DNA of 64,000 bases from Pyronema omphalodes (GCA_024516155.1 JAJJXM010000037.1:310001-374000), one strand, 5' to 3'; shown: positions 1 through 12,870, counted from the first letter of the stretch. The notes: a model not told the origin generated them from the sequence alone. Program-made: numbers and translations.

Positions 1-416
1 GCGCTAATGCACCACCTTGGCACGAGTTGAAGTTAGGTGGTGGGTGTAAAATCACCACGGACAATCACTCGCACCAAGTCAACCTCTACCTAAGAGTGTC
101 GTCGTTCTAAGTGTACACCTCTCCGGTCCCAGCGTACTCCTATATGGAAGTTTGACTGTACTGATTTGCTTTTTTTCGGCAGAAGGTGGCATACCGGCAA
201 AATTGTGATATGTATCAAAGTGCTTCTACATACAGTACGTGCATGATGGTCGGGGGTGTGAGATGTGAGGCGCTTACTTCCCCGCATGCTGAGGCAGTCA
301 CAGCACCCCCTCAAAAACGATTCTCTCACAACCGAAGGTGTCCGCAACCTTTGGCAGCTTCTGGCTGACTTCCTTTCGAGCATTCATATCACGATCGATT
401 CAACCTATTCATTCTG
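1..416. other. 5' flank of the first NLR gene
   Basis: No coding region is seen. The last ~120 bases (about 300-416) resemble the region upstream of the second NLR gene (41804-41940 on the minus strand), so promoter-proximal and 5'-UTR sequence was duplicated with the gene. No clear TATA box. Confidence 0.4.
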
Positions 417-3400
417 ATGGATCCAGTTGGCTTTGCCGCAAGCGTCGCAGGCCTTGTCAGCCTAGCTATCGAAGTCACCAAGATTCTCAACGCCTACGTC
501 CACGATGTCAAGGATGCGCCCCAGGAAGCCTCCGAGCTCAACACCAAAGTCACCGTCTTAAGCCATGTGTTGCGAAAGCTGGTTGACACCCTCCAAAGTG
601 ATGACATGCAAGCCGTCACTATTGACGAACATTCGTTCCTGTCCTCTGTTGTCAGCTCTTGCGAACATCATGTGAAGTTTGTTTACAAGAATATCGCGAA
701 GCTTCGTGATACCAGCAAAGTTAAGGCTTTAATGGGACGAGTTTCGTGGCCATTTCAGAAGGAAGAATGTTTGCGGAGCATTGAGACGCTACACCGATAC
801 ACACAAACGGTTGAGCATCTTCTCGCTATTTCCAACCGGTAACAATCCCCACCATCGCTACCGTCATACAGAATAAAACTGCTGATATGCTCCAGTGCCT
901 TGATGACACAAGGATTCGACGCGGTCTTGGAAATGCTCAAGGAGCAGCACAAGAAGACAACGGATTCGATCGATATGATGAGGGAGAATTTTATTCCTAT
1001 ACCAGAAGCCATGGCCCAAATCGAGGCCCGCATTACAACCGTGATAAGCCTGGTCTCCGACATATCTCGTGATAGCGCTCTGATCAAGAAAACATCCGAC
1101 GGAGTGACAGAGTTGTGTGCTCAGAAGAAGGGTAAGTCCCAGTTGCAATTGGTTAGTATGATGAATTAGCTAAACAGTCATAGATGAGGAACTAAAGGAG
1201 ATCTTACAGTGGATCTCCCCTCTTGATCCCCTGAAAAGACATGAAGATTTGAAGTCGAAGAGATTCGAGGGCACCGGAGCGTGGTTCTTGAAATCTCCCA
1301 AGTTTGTGACGTGGTGCCATCGCACCGCTTCGGATGAAGGGTTTAACCCGATTTTAGCGTGTTATGGCGACCCAGGTGCCGGGAAGTCTGTCATGAGGTA
1401 AGAGGAGTTTCTCTGTCACGTGCATAAAACGAGTATCCTCTAACACACCTCTGCCAGTACGCTTGTGATTGATACCCTCTACGCGCTTCCTTCTACCGAC
1501 GAAAATCGGATCTCCGTAGCATATTTCTACTGCGACTACAACGAGAATGAAACACAAACAGCTGTGAACATGGTCACCGCGCTTCTGCAGCAAGTCATCA
1601 ATGCTCATTCTCACCACCTTCCAGCACACGTTATCGACTCCCTCAAGGAACAGAGATCCAAAGGCAGACCAAATCTGGAGGAATCTTATCAACTCTTGGA
1701 GTCTGCATTGCAGTGTTTCAGGAAGTTTTACATATGTATCGACGCTCTTGACGAGTGCCTCGATGAACACCGCAAGGATTTTCTACACCTGATTGCACGC
1801 CTTTTGCAAAAATTCGGGAATGATGCCGCTCGCATATTTACCACCGCAAGGCCTCAAATAAAGGCATCCATTGAAAAGCCTTTCACTGTCGCTCCATGCG
1901 AGTTCACACTGGAGGCAAATGAGGATGATATCAGGAAATACATCGAGTCGAAACTGGACAAGGACGACCACTTTACGGATGACGAGAGTTCGCAGATGCT
2001 GAAGGAACAAATAATGACCAAGATCGTTGCGACTGCCAACGGAATGTGAGTGCTTCTATGATGTACCTGAATCCCGGTATCATCAGCTAATGCGCTGGTT
2101 TCCCAGGTTTCTGCTGCCTGCACTTCAGATTGAAACAGTGCTAGAGCAAACCAGCATTTCCAAAAGACGGAAAGCACTCGAGTCGATGCCAAAAAAGCTC
2201 GAAGATGCCTTCCAGGTCACTTTTGATCGCATCAAGACGCAAGCCCCAGCAAAAGCCAGTCAGGGGATGGAGGTCTTGAAATGGACGTATCTCGCAAAGC
2301 GACCACTCTCAGTTATGGAGATGCGCCACGCGCTTGCCACAGTTGAAGCTGCCCCCGGCACCGAATGTCTCGACCTCGACGATTTGCCGTTCGAAAAGTC
2401 GTTGATCGAGTGTTGCCATGGCCTTGTGGTGATAGATAACGAAACATCCACGCTTCGACTCGTCCACAAGTCCTTGCAAGACTTTCTGCAGGATCAGTAC
2501 GAAGCGTCCAAATTATTCACCGCCGGTGATCGAGACATTGCATTTGCTTGCTTGAGATATCTGTGCTTCCGCGATGGAAATGCATCTGATACTCCTGAAT
2601 GCGACGTTGATGCAATGAAAAAAATGATCGGCCTCGGACCAAACTACCGGCCATCCTGGCCTGATGACTTCAGGAAAACGGCATCTGCACACATTGACCG
2701 CTTCCCACTCCTGGCATATGCTATACATTATTGGGGGTATCATGCTAAAGGTAATATTGACCACGAGATCAAACATCTAGCTGTTGATTTTCTACAAAAT
2801 CAAGCACGACCAGCTCGAATTTCACGAAACTTAGGCTCGACGGCATTTTACGATTGGGTTTCTATGGATTTTCGTCTCGGACTCCGATTTCCTGTTTCAT
2901 CTTTCACTGAATTTGGCGGAGTACATACCATCGCGTACTTCGGGCTTCACGAGATATATGGAGCGCTTGTTGAGAAACTTGAGGATTTTGATCTCAATTG
3001 CTTGATTTTGGGGGAAACGGCCCTTGGACTAGCCTCTCAGAACGGTCATTACTCGGTTGTTCGTCTATTGATAGAAGACGGGGTGCAAGTGGACTCACCG
3101 GATGCTCTCGGGAAAACACCGCTGTTGTGGGCAGCCAGAGGGGGGCATGAAAATGTTGTCCATTTGTTGATTGAGAAGGGGGCGCAGGTTGACTTGCAAA
3201 ATGAGCTTGGGACGACGCAGCTGTCTTGGGAAGCCACATGGGGGCATGAAAATATCGTCCGTTCGTTGCTTGAGGAGAGAGCGCAGGTGAACTTGAAGTA
3301 TTGGCTCCGGCAAACACCGCTGTTTTGTGCAGCCCAAAATGGGCATGAAAATGTTGTCCGTTTGTTGATAGAGAAGGGGGCGCATGTCGACTTCCAGGAT

Positions 3401-5266
3401 CGGCATGGGAAAACACCGCTGTTTTTGGCAGCCCAAAATGGGCATGAAAATGTTGTCAGTTTGTTAATAGAGAAGGGGGCGCAGGTGGATTCGAAGAATC
3501 GAAATGGGAAAACACCGTTGTTTTTGGCAGCCAAATATGGGCATGAAAATATTTTCCGTTTGTTGATAGAGAAGGGGGCGCAAGTTGACTTGAAAGATAG
3601 GGATAGGCAGACACCGTTGTTTTTGGCAGCCGAATATGGGCATGAAAATATTGTCCGTTTGTTGATAGAGAAGGGGGCGCAGGTGGACTTGAAGGATGGG
3701 GATGGGCAGACACCGTTGTATGTGGCAGCCAGATGGGGGCATGAAAATGTTGTCCGTTTGTTGCTAGAGATGGGGGCGCAGGTGGACTTGCAGGATGCAA
3801 AGAGACAGACACCGTTGTTTTTGGCAGCCGGATGGGGGCATGAAAATATTGTCCGTTTGTTGATCGAGAAGGGCGCGCAGGTTGACTCGAAAGATAGGGA
3901 TGGGCAGACACCGTTGTTTATGGCAGCCAGAAGGGGGTATGCAGATGTTGTCCGTTTGTTGCTAGAGATGGGGGCGCAGGTGGACTTGAAGGATGGGGAT
4001 GGGCGGACACCGTTGTTTGTGGCAGCCGAATATGGGCACGAAAATATTGTCCGTTTGTTGATAGAGAAGGGCGCGCAGGTTGACTCGAAAGATAGGGATG
4101 GGCAGACACCGTTGTTTATGGCAGCCAGAAGGGGGTATGCAGATGTTGTCCGTTTGTTGCTAGAGATGGGGGCGCAGGTGGACTTGCAGGATGGAAAGGG
4201 ACAGACACCGTTGTTTTTGGCAGCCGGATGGGGGCATGAAAATATTGTCCGTTTGTTGATCGAGAAGGGGGCGCAAGTTGACTTGAAGGATATGAATGGG
4301 CAAACACCGTTGTATGTGGCAGCCAGATCGGGGCGTGAAAATGTTGTCCGTTTGTTGATCGAGAAGGGGGCGCAGGTGGACTTGAAGGATGGGGATGGGC
4401 AGACACCGTTGTTTGTGGCAGCCGAATATGGGCATGAAAATATTGTCCGTTTGTTGATAGAAAAGGGGACGCAGATTGACTCGAAGGATGATTATGGGCT
4501 AACACCACTGCTCTGGTCATCCAAAAATGGGCATGAAAATATCGTCCGTTTGTTGCTTGAGAAGGGGGCGCATGTCGACTTCCAGGATCGGCATGGGAAA
4601 ACACCGCTGTTTTTGGCAGCCCAAAATGGGCATGAAAATGTTGTCAGTTTGTTAATAGAGAAGGGGGCGCAGGTGGATTCGAAGGATCGAAATGGGGAAA
4701 CACCGTTGTTTTTGGCAGCCGAATATGGGCATGAAAATATTGTCCGTTTGTTGATAGAGAAGGGGGCGCAAGTTGACTTAAAGGATGGGCATGGGAAGAC
4801 GCCGTTGTTTGGGGCAGCCAAAGAAGGGCATGAAAATATTGTCCGTTTGTTGATAGAGGAGGGGGCGCAGGTTGACTTGAAGGATTGGTATGGAAAAACA
4901 CCGCTGAGTCACGCAGCCAGTGAGGGGCATGAAAATATTGTCCGTTTGTTGATAGAGAAGGGGGCGCAAGTTGACTTAAAGGATGGGCATGGGAAGACGC
5001 CGTTGTTTGGGGCAGCCAAGGAAGGGCATGAAAGTGTTGTCCGTTTGTTGATAGAGAAGGGGGCGCAGGTTGACTCGAAAGATAGGGATGGGCAGACACC
5101 GTTGTATGTGGCAGCCAGATGGGGGCATGAAAATGTTGTCCGTTTGTTGCTTGAGAACGGGGCGCAGGTGGACTTGCAGGATCGAAATGGGGCAACACCA
5201 CTTTCACTGGCCATTATGTATGGAAAACAAGCTGTCGCCCGCGTCTTGAAGGAAAGAGGAGCATAA
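417..5266 (+). CDS. NACHT-ankyrin STAND (NLR-type) protein
   Basis: Five exons read by eye: 417-838, 896-1131, 1184-1397, 1458-2045 and 2107-5266, all GT-AG, giving 1539 residues. The N-terminal ~215 residues resemble the helical fungal N-terminal domain of STAND proteins (the MDPVGFAASVAGLVSLAIEV start is typical). The NACHT ATPase follows: P-loop CYGDPGAGKS at about 279-288, Walker B YICIDALDEC at about 382-391, and an FTTARP sensor-like segment. A helical/winged-helix stretch (around 490-600) leads to 23 ankyrin repeats of 33 residues from about residue 786 to the end. Such proteins are fungal NLR analogues: the repeats sense a ligand, NACHT oligomerises, and the N-terminus signals, often in heterokaryon incompatibility or defence. 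The ligand is unknown. The reading frame is intact. A broken minus-strand paralogue lies at 35.8-41.8 kb with identical lengths for exons 1-4. Confidence 0.9.
3098..5240 (+). repeat. 99-bp tandem repeat array encoding ankyrin units
   Basis: About 22 in-frame copies of a 99-bp unit, each carrying a variant of CACCGNTGTTTNTGGCAGCC followed by GGGCATGAAAATRTTGTCCG. Many copies differ by only a few bases. Blocks also recur: the stretch at 3388-3487 reappears at about 4573-4682, and that at 3890-3990 reappears at about 4083-4183. This points to recent expansion and exchange inside the exon. Confidence 0.9.
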
Positions 5267-5976
5267 ATCATGTAATCCGAAATGCCGAGATTTTCAACCC
5301 CAATACCCTTGCCTGTAGAAATGTTTTTCCCCGTTGAATTTCTTTCCTCAAGCTCAATATATCTCGTTTTCTGACGGTGATAAAGCTTCTTGATTTTCCA
5401 GTGCGTGAATGTTGAGGTCTGTCATAGGGGGCCCTGGGAGGTTTTGCTGCCAAGGATTCGCGGAATGGGGACGGTCTTCATTTTATATGTCAGAACAGCC
5501 TGCATCTTGCTTTAATGTGACTTCTGATACCTATAATCATTGTTCAGTTTGTGATAATACTGTAAGTGGCTCTCTGGGTGGAATAGGAGTAATTGCTGAT
5601 TCTCAGTGTGACGTTTGGTGGTGTATTCATATGATATCACTCGCATATGGCTGCGTGAATCTCTGTGCCCAAGAATTTGAAGCCTGAATCACAGTTTGAC
5701 GGAGAAGTCTCTGTACAAAGAGATTCAACCCCCAATGTACAAAAAACGTTGAAACGGCGTTTGTTGACATCACTGAACAACTACTTGAACATCATTACTG
5801 AACTACTAGTCAGTGGAGAACTTCCCATCATTCTATCAGGCCGGATAGAAAGCAGGGAATTTCGCGATAAAAGAGCAGTGGAAGGGATTGCTTCCCGCAA
5901 GAATACAATCAGTGCTGCTATCGCGCTTGTATCACGCTCTACGGCTCGTAAGATCGGGAGGTGCGGTTTGAGCGTA
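5267..5976. other. Intergenic, no gene recognised
   Basis: A short open frame (5665-5997) runs into the left arm of the adjacent inverted-repeat element and shows no known domain. Nothing else is supported. Confidence 0.4.
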
Positions 5977-6857
5977 CAGGGCTCTAGACTATATTGACGC
6001 GAAAGAAAATCAGCATGGAGAACACCAGGGTGCTGTGGCCCCAAACAATGAAGAATGCTCTGGGGCTTTTCCCAGTAGGCCTCCGGGATTACAGACCGGG
6101 GCCTAAAGATGTATATAAACACAGACCACGTCATAACCTTACGGTTGGGAACGTTTAAGAATCAATCAATCAATCAATCAATCGGGAGGTGCAGAACCCC
6201 CTTCCCCGCATCTGACAGCGATCATGGATACTTCTACCAAAACGGCGTGAAATTGTGTATTCCGCTCATTAGCATTATGGGAAGTCCTCCAGTATAGCTC
6301 AAAGAACACGCCAAAAAGCGGAGGGCTTCCCATCGGCGTTTTGCCAGGATGGGGTGTTGAATTTGTCTGCGATATCTGCAATTTGGGTGAATTTACATTA
6401 GGTCCAGTCCCTCTTACAATCAATATCTTTATCATTGACCTCTTTCTTCGCAATTCCTGAGTTCTAGAATCCTACCCCAGAATCTAATCACTAAAAATTG
6501 ACCAGAAAATCCAAAATGCATCCATTAAAGTAATTCTATTAGTATTCAATCCAAAAAAACTAATAAAAAAAAACGTCATGGGAAATCAAAACATTCAGTA
6601 TCGCATCTGACTCGCGAGTGCATATTCATGACTAACGACTCATGACTCATAGATTGATTGATTGATTTATTAATTCTTAAACGTTCCCAACCGTAAGGTT
6701 ATTACGTGGTCTGTCTAATATAAATTTCTGGGTTCCCGTCGGTAATGCCGGAGGCCTACTGGGAAAAGCCCCAGAGCACTTTTCGTTGTTTGGGGCCACA
6801 GCACCCTAGTATTCTCCATGCTGATTTTCTTTTGCGTCAATATAGTCTAGAGCCCTG
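5977..6857. mobile_element. Tc1/mariner-type element with long inverted repeats
   Basis: Two ~200-bp arms (about 5977-6175 and 6650-6857) are inverted copies, roughly 85-90% identical by eye. Both outer ends read CAGGGCTCTAGACTATATTG and are flanked by TA on each side (5975-5976 and 6858-6859), the target-site duplication typical of Tc1/mariner/pogo elements. Inner ends carry an AATC/GATT microsatellite. The ~470-bp core has no transposase frame, so the copy is non-autonomous. A ~30-bp match to the inner part of the arm recurs near 62408-62438. Confidence 0.8.
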
Positions 6858-8682
6858 TACGTTCAATTCTTTTTCCACAAAGTTGTTCCCCTCGTTCCAC
6901 TCCCCTTCCCTTCACTCCTAATCCCTGTTTTTTTTTCCCCCTTCTTCTTGGGCCTTATACTGCTTCCGGGCAGCTTTTTCCCCTTCTCTCCTCCTCCGTT
7001 CCTCCACCTGCTCGGGCCTTTTTATTTAGCCTTCGCGCTGCCCCTCCTTGTCTGTCTCTCTGTTAAAGGTCGCCGAGAGTCTGGTGTCTTGGCCGCACTT
7101 AGGGCTTACGTGACTGGCACGTTGAGGTGGAGTTTCGACATTGGGTATATCTGCCTCTGTAAACGCGTAGAGCTAGATCACCCTCGTTCTCAATGAATAC
7201 ACTCTTCCACTTCCACCTTTCTCTCGCATTCCCGTTTCCTCGGCGGTCATAGAATGGTATTGCACCCACAGTTTTTTCTATGAGGCTTTTAGGGATAACA
7301 AAATGTCCTCTGTAAGGATACATACATCACAGACCGGGACTGCAGAAATAATCCTCCGCCCCTACTCCGATCAAAGTTTTATGTCAAATTTTATAGTGGG
7401 AATTGGTCTGGGTATGAGTCGTCATGTAGACGACTCTTGCATACCTCGTGGAATTTTCCTTACATTGAGGTGTTCCCCGGTATCTACCTACTATATATAT
7501 ATCAATTATATTTCATTTAGTCAATTATCAAGTTGTAACAATAGCGCCGGAGTTAAGGACACCTCCTGATCCTGCGGAGTACTCCTACGGTTCTCCCCAC
7601 GTCAAGGCCTAGTTTGAAGGATTGCCTTCCAATATCGGCATCGGAACATTGTGTGGGCATACATCTTTCTCCACATCTCAATGCCGTGTGACGTTTGACA
7701 GCGGGGAAACGTTTTTTCATGGATAAGTCTTGTGAAGCCATTTTCCGTGCTATCCTTAAATGAGAATGTTTCGCGATCCTCGGAAGAATTTATTGCATGG
7801 AGATATGATGGACTAGGGTTAATAGACGTCGCATGGCTGAATTAAAGTCCCCATGAATAGATCCCCGAGATATATAGTCTTGCATGCAGGTTCCTCGGTA
7901 GGAGCTCCGAATACATACCACAATTTGACGATGACAGGATTAATGCAATTATGCATCGGCTCAGGAGTAACCGATGGATAAGATGCGGAGTACATATGCA
8001 GTCAGGAGAATTTGATGAAATCATGAAAAGAGGCATCTGTTGATAAAAAGGACCTTTTCCTTTCTATAGCGTGCTGTTTGGTGAAGATTTTTTGTCAAAT
8101 TGGCTTTATCTAAGCGATATGCCCTATTTGATAAGCGAATAGGGTCCATTCCCTTGGTCTAAGGCTGAGTATTCGACGTTCGTTTCACCCTCTTCAGCCT
8201 CCGGCTCACGGTGTACCCCGCTCAACCAACTGATTGGTCGGTGGGGAACCCTGTAAGGTTACGTATTAGCCCCACCAATAATTAACGCTTCTCGGCTCTG
8301 ATCCCAGGATCCCTACAGAGGGCCCCTAACGATTTCCAGGAAGATTGAAGGAAAAAGCCACCATGAAACCTCACGTGTCAAGAACCTTCTATAGGTGCGA
8401 TGGAAAATGAGTATTTTCCTAGTACAGGCCAGTCCCTGAGGAGATGTGATGATCATTTTGTTCATTGGGGATGTACCAACTCCTGGCAATTTTGCACTCC
8501 TCAAGCTCAGATTTCGGGGTATAAGATCAGCGAAGTTTCTGCTCAGGGACTCTCTTCGGTCGGATCATCACCATCGCAAAAGCACGAAGACGCTTCCACT
8601 TCCAACAATATCTGCTGCAGTCAGACTAAAAACATTCGTTTCTTTGTAACAACTACTTTCTTTCCAATAAAACATATTCGCC
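6858..8682. other. Intergenic; possible transposase tail and amylase promoter
   Basis: At about 6915-7070 the minus strand encodes a charged stretch (VEERRRREGEKAARKQYKAQ) like the basic C-terminal tails of fungal DDE transposases, with a stop codon upstream; it may be a relic. The rest up to ~8100 shows nothing. From ~8150 the sequence is the promoter region of the amylase gene. Confidence 0.35.
8233..8275. promoter_or_regulatory. CCAAT box and CreA-type sites upstream of amylase
   Basis: ATTGG (CCAAT on the minus strand) at 8233-8237 is followed by GTGGGG at 8241-8246 and CCCCAC at 8270-8275, both fitting the CreA/CRE1 carbon-repressor consensus SYGGRG. Fungal amylase genes are commonly driven through CCAAT and repressed by glucose through CreA. 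The sites lie ~410-450 bp before the start codon. The motifs are short and could be chance. Confidence 0.4.
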
Positions 8683-10176
8683 ATGCGTTTTTCCACTCTT
8701 TTGGGCTGCGCCCTTGCTGGCATTTCCTCTACCGTCTTCGCTGCCGATGCCGATGCCTGGAAGACTCGCTCCATCTACTTTGTAGGAGTTCCCGGTCACT
8801 ATTCACGATGTCAGAAACTAATAGATTCATCATCACAGGTGCTCACTGATCGATTCGCCAAAACGACCACCAGCTCCACCGCCTGCAGCGATCTCTCCAA
8901 TTACTGCGGCGGTACCTGGAAAGGCATGCAAAACAACCTCGACTACATCCAAGGTCTCGGCTTCGACTCCATCTGGATCACCCCCGTTGTCGAAAGTAAT
9001 ACCTTCTCCCATTTACAATCTCTCGTTATGGATCGCTACTAACACCGCATAGATACCGACGGCGGCTACCACGGCTACTGGGCGAAAAATATCAACGCCA
9101 TTAACACCAACTATGGTTCTGCTGCTGACCTCAAATCCTTCGTTTCCGCCGCCCATGCAAAGGGTATGTACGTCATGGTAGACGTCGTGGCGAATCACAT
9201 GGGCCGGGGTGACATCAGTACATTTTCACCTTTCAACAACGCCGGGTACTATCACGACTACTGTACCATTACAGACTACAACAACCAAAGCAATGTCGAA
9301 TACTGTCGTATCGCTTCAGACCTGCCAGATGTTAAGACCACCGATGCCAACATTCGATCCACCTTTCAATCCTGGGTCAAGAACCTTGTTTCCACCTACG
9401 GCTTCGATGGAATTCGAATCGACACAGCGAAACATGTAGAAAAGGATTTCTGGCCCGGCTTCGTATCAGCAGCAGGAGTATTCGCAATGGGAGAAGTCTA
9501 CAACGGAGATCCATCCTATGTCGGTCCTTACCAAAACTATATGACCTCCGTGGTTAACTTCCCCATGTACTATTCCATCAAAGATGCATATGCCTCCAAA
9601 GGATCCATGCAGAATCTTGTCAACCAACATGATCTTGTCAGCTCGAAATTTGCAAATCCTCATCTTCTTGGTACCTTTTTGGATAATCACGATGTTCAGA
9701 GATTCTTATCTATCAACTCGGACTGGACCTCGTTGAAGAATGCACTTGCTTATACCCTTCTTGCCCGCGGTATCCCGATTTTGTACGGAGGAACAGAACA
9801 AGGTTACAACGGTGGAAACGACCCTGCAAACCGTGAAGATTTATGGAGGAGTAACTACAACACCTTCGGGGATCTCTACACCTGGACCGCAAAAGTGATG
9901 GCCGCGAAGAAAGCTGCAGGAGGTCTTGGTGCAAATGATCATGTTCATCTTTATGTTACCAGCAATGCATATGCATTCTCCAGAGCGAATGGGAAGTTGG
10001 TGGTATTGACAACTAATGGAGGAAGTGGAACGAGTGGTAATTATTGTTTCAATACTAATGTCGCTTCGGGGACGGTGTTTAAGAGTGCGTTGGGTTCGGC
10101 TACTTACACTGCGGGAGCGAATGGAAATATTTGTGTGAGCGTTTCGAATGGACAGCCGGAGGTGTTGTTGTCCTAA
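8683..10176 (+). CDS. Secreted alpha-amylase, GH13 (Taka-amylase type)
   Basis: Three exons, 8683-8781, 8839-8995 and 9053-10176, give 459 residues; both introns are 57 nt. A signal peptide of about 20 residues (MRFSTLLGCALAGISSTVFA) starts the protein. Splicing restores SIYFVLTDRF and the VENTDGGYHGYW strand. GH13 regions are clear: VDVVANHMG (about 128-136), GFDGIRIDTAKH with nucleophile Asp209, MGEVYNGD with acid/base Glu233, and FLDNHD with Asp299, close to Asp206, Glu230 and Asp297 of Taka-amylase. It should hydrolyse internal alpha-1,4 bonds of starch outside the cell. There is no starch-binding CBM20 module. Intron 1 is a multiple of three without stops, so retention would insert 19 residues instead of ending translation. 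Confidence 0.93.
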
Positions 10177-10755
10177 GCGGCAGTCTTGGGTCAATGTTGG
10201 TGGTATGTCGGGAGGGTTTAGGGCTGGGCAAAGCTAGGCAAAGCTAGGCAAAGTCGTGCAGTCGGGAGATCTTGCAGGATTCAAGATCATAATCAATGAC
10301 AATTGTATAATTTCTGTATATTCTGTAGCTACTTCGCAGTAATTGAGCCATGGCCATGGTACAAAAGTTTTATTAAACATCGGATTTTGAGATTCCGTAA
10401 TCAACTGGGAAGCTGGAATCACCGCGCGGTGAGTGTCGAGGTATCAGATCGAATATGACCATGTCGGACTTTCCTTAATAATAGGTGCTGTTATAGTGGA
10501 TCCATGATCGGAATAGATGTTTCATGTATGGTAGTCACTGATATACATGAAAGTTATTACTAGACTCGGAATCATAGGGAGCTTGCTTGAACTCCACGAT
10601 GGCGAGTGACATGGAATGTCGCCAGGTAAGAAACAAACAAAATTACTTTCAACTTTTTTACATGATCGACTTCATCGGGCGCTGACAAGCTTCCAAAATT
10701 CCGGACATGGAATAGACCCTGAAGATGATAAAAGTGAAGAGGGACAAAAAGAACC
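10177..10755. other. Intergenic, 3' of amylase
   Basis: Three copies of GCTAGGCAAA-like sequence lie at about 10225-10255. Nothing else is seen before the tRNA gene. Confidence 0.4.
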
Positions 10756-10838
10756 TCCTCGGCGGGGAATTGAACCCCGGTCTCCCGCGAACTATCAGTA
10801 GTGACAGGCGGAAATACTAACCACTATACTACCGAGGA
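10756..10838 (-). tRNA. tRNA-Asp (GTC) with a 12-nt intron
   Basis: The minus strand folds as a full tRNA: acceptor TCCTCGG/CCGAGGA, the D arm with the AGTGGTTAGTAT A-box core, anticodon loop CTGTCAC with anticodon GTC, and a T arm GGGGTTCAATTCCCC. A 12-nt insert (CTACTGATAGTT) sits one base 3' of the anticodon, the standard position for nuclear tRNA introns. Without it the tRNA is 71 nt. Confidence 0.93.
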
Positions 10839-12837
10839 TTATGTCTTTAAAGTTGGCATTGAGAATATATTGATATTAATGCTACCTCTATCATGTGCTC
10901 ATACAACTCTAACTTATGACCGCCGGATTCTACAGCATATCCGGTGGTATCAAACAGCGAAACAGTCACAATCAATACTTTCAGTCACGAACCCATCTAT
11001 GTACTCTTTGCATCTATAATTAGATCTACGTAGTCTTCAAGTCTCACCCACAATCCTCCATCGCCACTCCAGAAACCACTCCCACTGCTCAACCTCCTCA
11101 GCCTCTTAAGCCCTTCCCAAGTAAAACCCTTCAAACCATCCGTTTGTTTTTCTTATCATGATTTATCTTCCAGCCTTCTCCTAACAAACTTTAAGCACCT
11201 GACGGTTTGGTTTAGTTTTAATCATACACTGACCAAAGCACTTCGCGGTCTCGCAGCATTCTACCATCTCGAATTGATGCGAGTGATATAATATGCCTAA
11301 AGCGCCCGTGATTTTCATAATCTCCACTAGCTAGCACTAGTATACACGCATAGAACTAAGTCTCGGGAAATTCCTGTCCTGTTAAGGTGACATACATACG
11401 CGATATGGTGGAGTTGGCTTGGTTGGATAATTGTCTACATAGCTGTGCACATAAGCTTTGTTTACATACATTGAGCCATATTGTTTGATGGCTCCCTCCT
11501 GCGTGGTTCATGGCTAGTTCCTGGTTGCTTCCTGGCTAGCTGGCTATCTATGGTACCGTCTGAAGAAGCTGGTTGGATAGATGTTCGCTGTCAAATACCT
11601 AGGTACCGCTATGCATGGCATATATATCAAGGACCCTGATCCTTTAGGCTCATCTGTATCTATGGTGCCATTGTCGACTATGCTTCGTGCTTCGTCTATG
11701 TATCCGTTATCCGTTATCCGTCAGTTTCATGGTGCCATATGGTCACCATAGACTCTGGAAATCCATATCTGCATGAGACGAGGCGAGGCGGGTGGGCTAT
11801 GTAATTGTAGTGGACCGTATGTACATAGCGGCCATACAGAAGACGCAGGACGTGAATCCTCATCACCTGCATCGGCAACCGGAGCTGTATGCACAGCTTC
11901 AAGCCTTCAAGATTATGTAGATTTAGTGCGATTTTAAGGCGATGCATACATAGCGCACCACCAGTTATGCAGTTGCATTTGTAGTTGTGGTTTTAGTTGC
12001 CGTTGTATGTATGTAGTTGCAATTATGCGCTTGCAAGCGCCCGCCCGCTGTATGGAGCGGACCTGGAGCTAGCTATGGAGCTATTAGATGTATTGAAGAT
12101 CATTGGGGGCGGGTAGATAGGTGGGTGGGTCGGTGCGTGACTAGCAGTGGGGCGGAGTGGGGGATTGGAGCGAAGGAGGGTATTCTGAAGATCGGGGGTC
12201 TAGAATACATGTACACATACATGTACCTGTATGTATAGATAAAGAAAAGCGTTGGAACTTGACACTTGACAGGCGGACGGGTTATCGCTAAGGTAAGGTC
12301 TGATTACCACCCCCACCACCCCAACCACCCCTGGATCCTCTGAAATTCCGAGTTCCGAGTTCCGAATTTGCCACTATCTCAAGTGGCCCAGACGAATCAT
12401 AAGACCGGCCGGCCGGTGGTGAGGTTAATGGGGTTAATCAGGTGAGTGAGGCTAGTGATAAGGAAAAGAAGAGCTGAAGTTTTATGTTGTTTGGATAGTT
12501 TGAATATATAGTGCCACCATACAGCACCATACACATACCAATAGTCGCGCGCGTTCCAATTGCCGCTAGCTAAGATGCGCACAGATACAGATACATACAC
12601 CGGAGTATAAGAAGAGCATTTATCTAAGTTCAGGCGAATATAGAGGAACTACAAAGGGGATTCAAATATTTTACTGGGTCTAGTCATGATCTTAGGGAAT
12701 TTAGAAAACTTAGCCGTGGTACGTACGGAGAACCTTATGTATAATTTACCTCTCCAGATGTAGCTGCATGCAATTGATAATATTGTCAATGAGACATATT
12801 TTGGTTGATTATAAACATTTTTATTTACTGGATTTTG

Positions 12838-12870
<33 letters not shown>

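Noticed and set aside
2994..5271. Long minus-strand frames opposite the ankyrin array of the first NLR gene
   Set aside because: They mirror the 99-bp repeat in another frame and start and stop with it; no independent motif.
12838..12868. 31-base A run as the tail of a retrogene
   Set aside because: No coding or SINE-like sequence precedes it and no target duplication was found.
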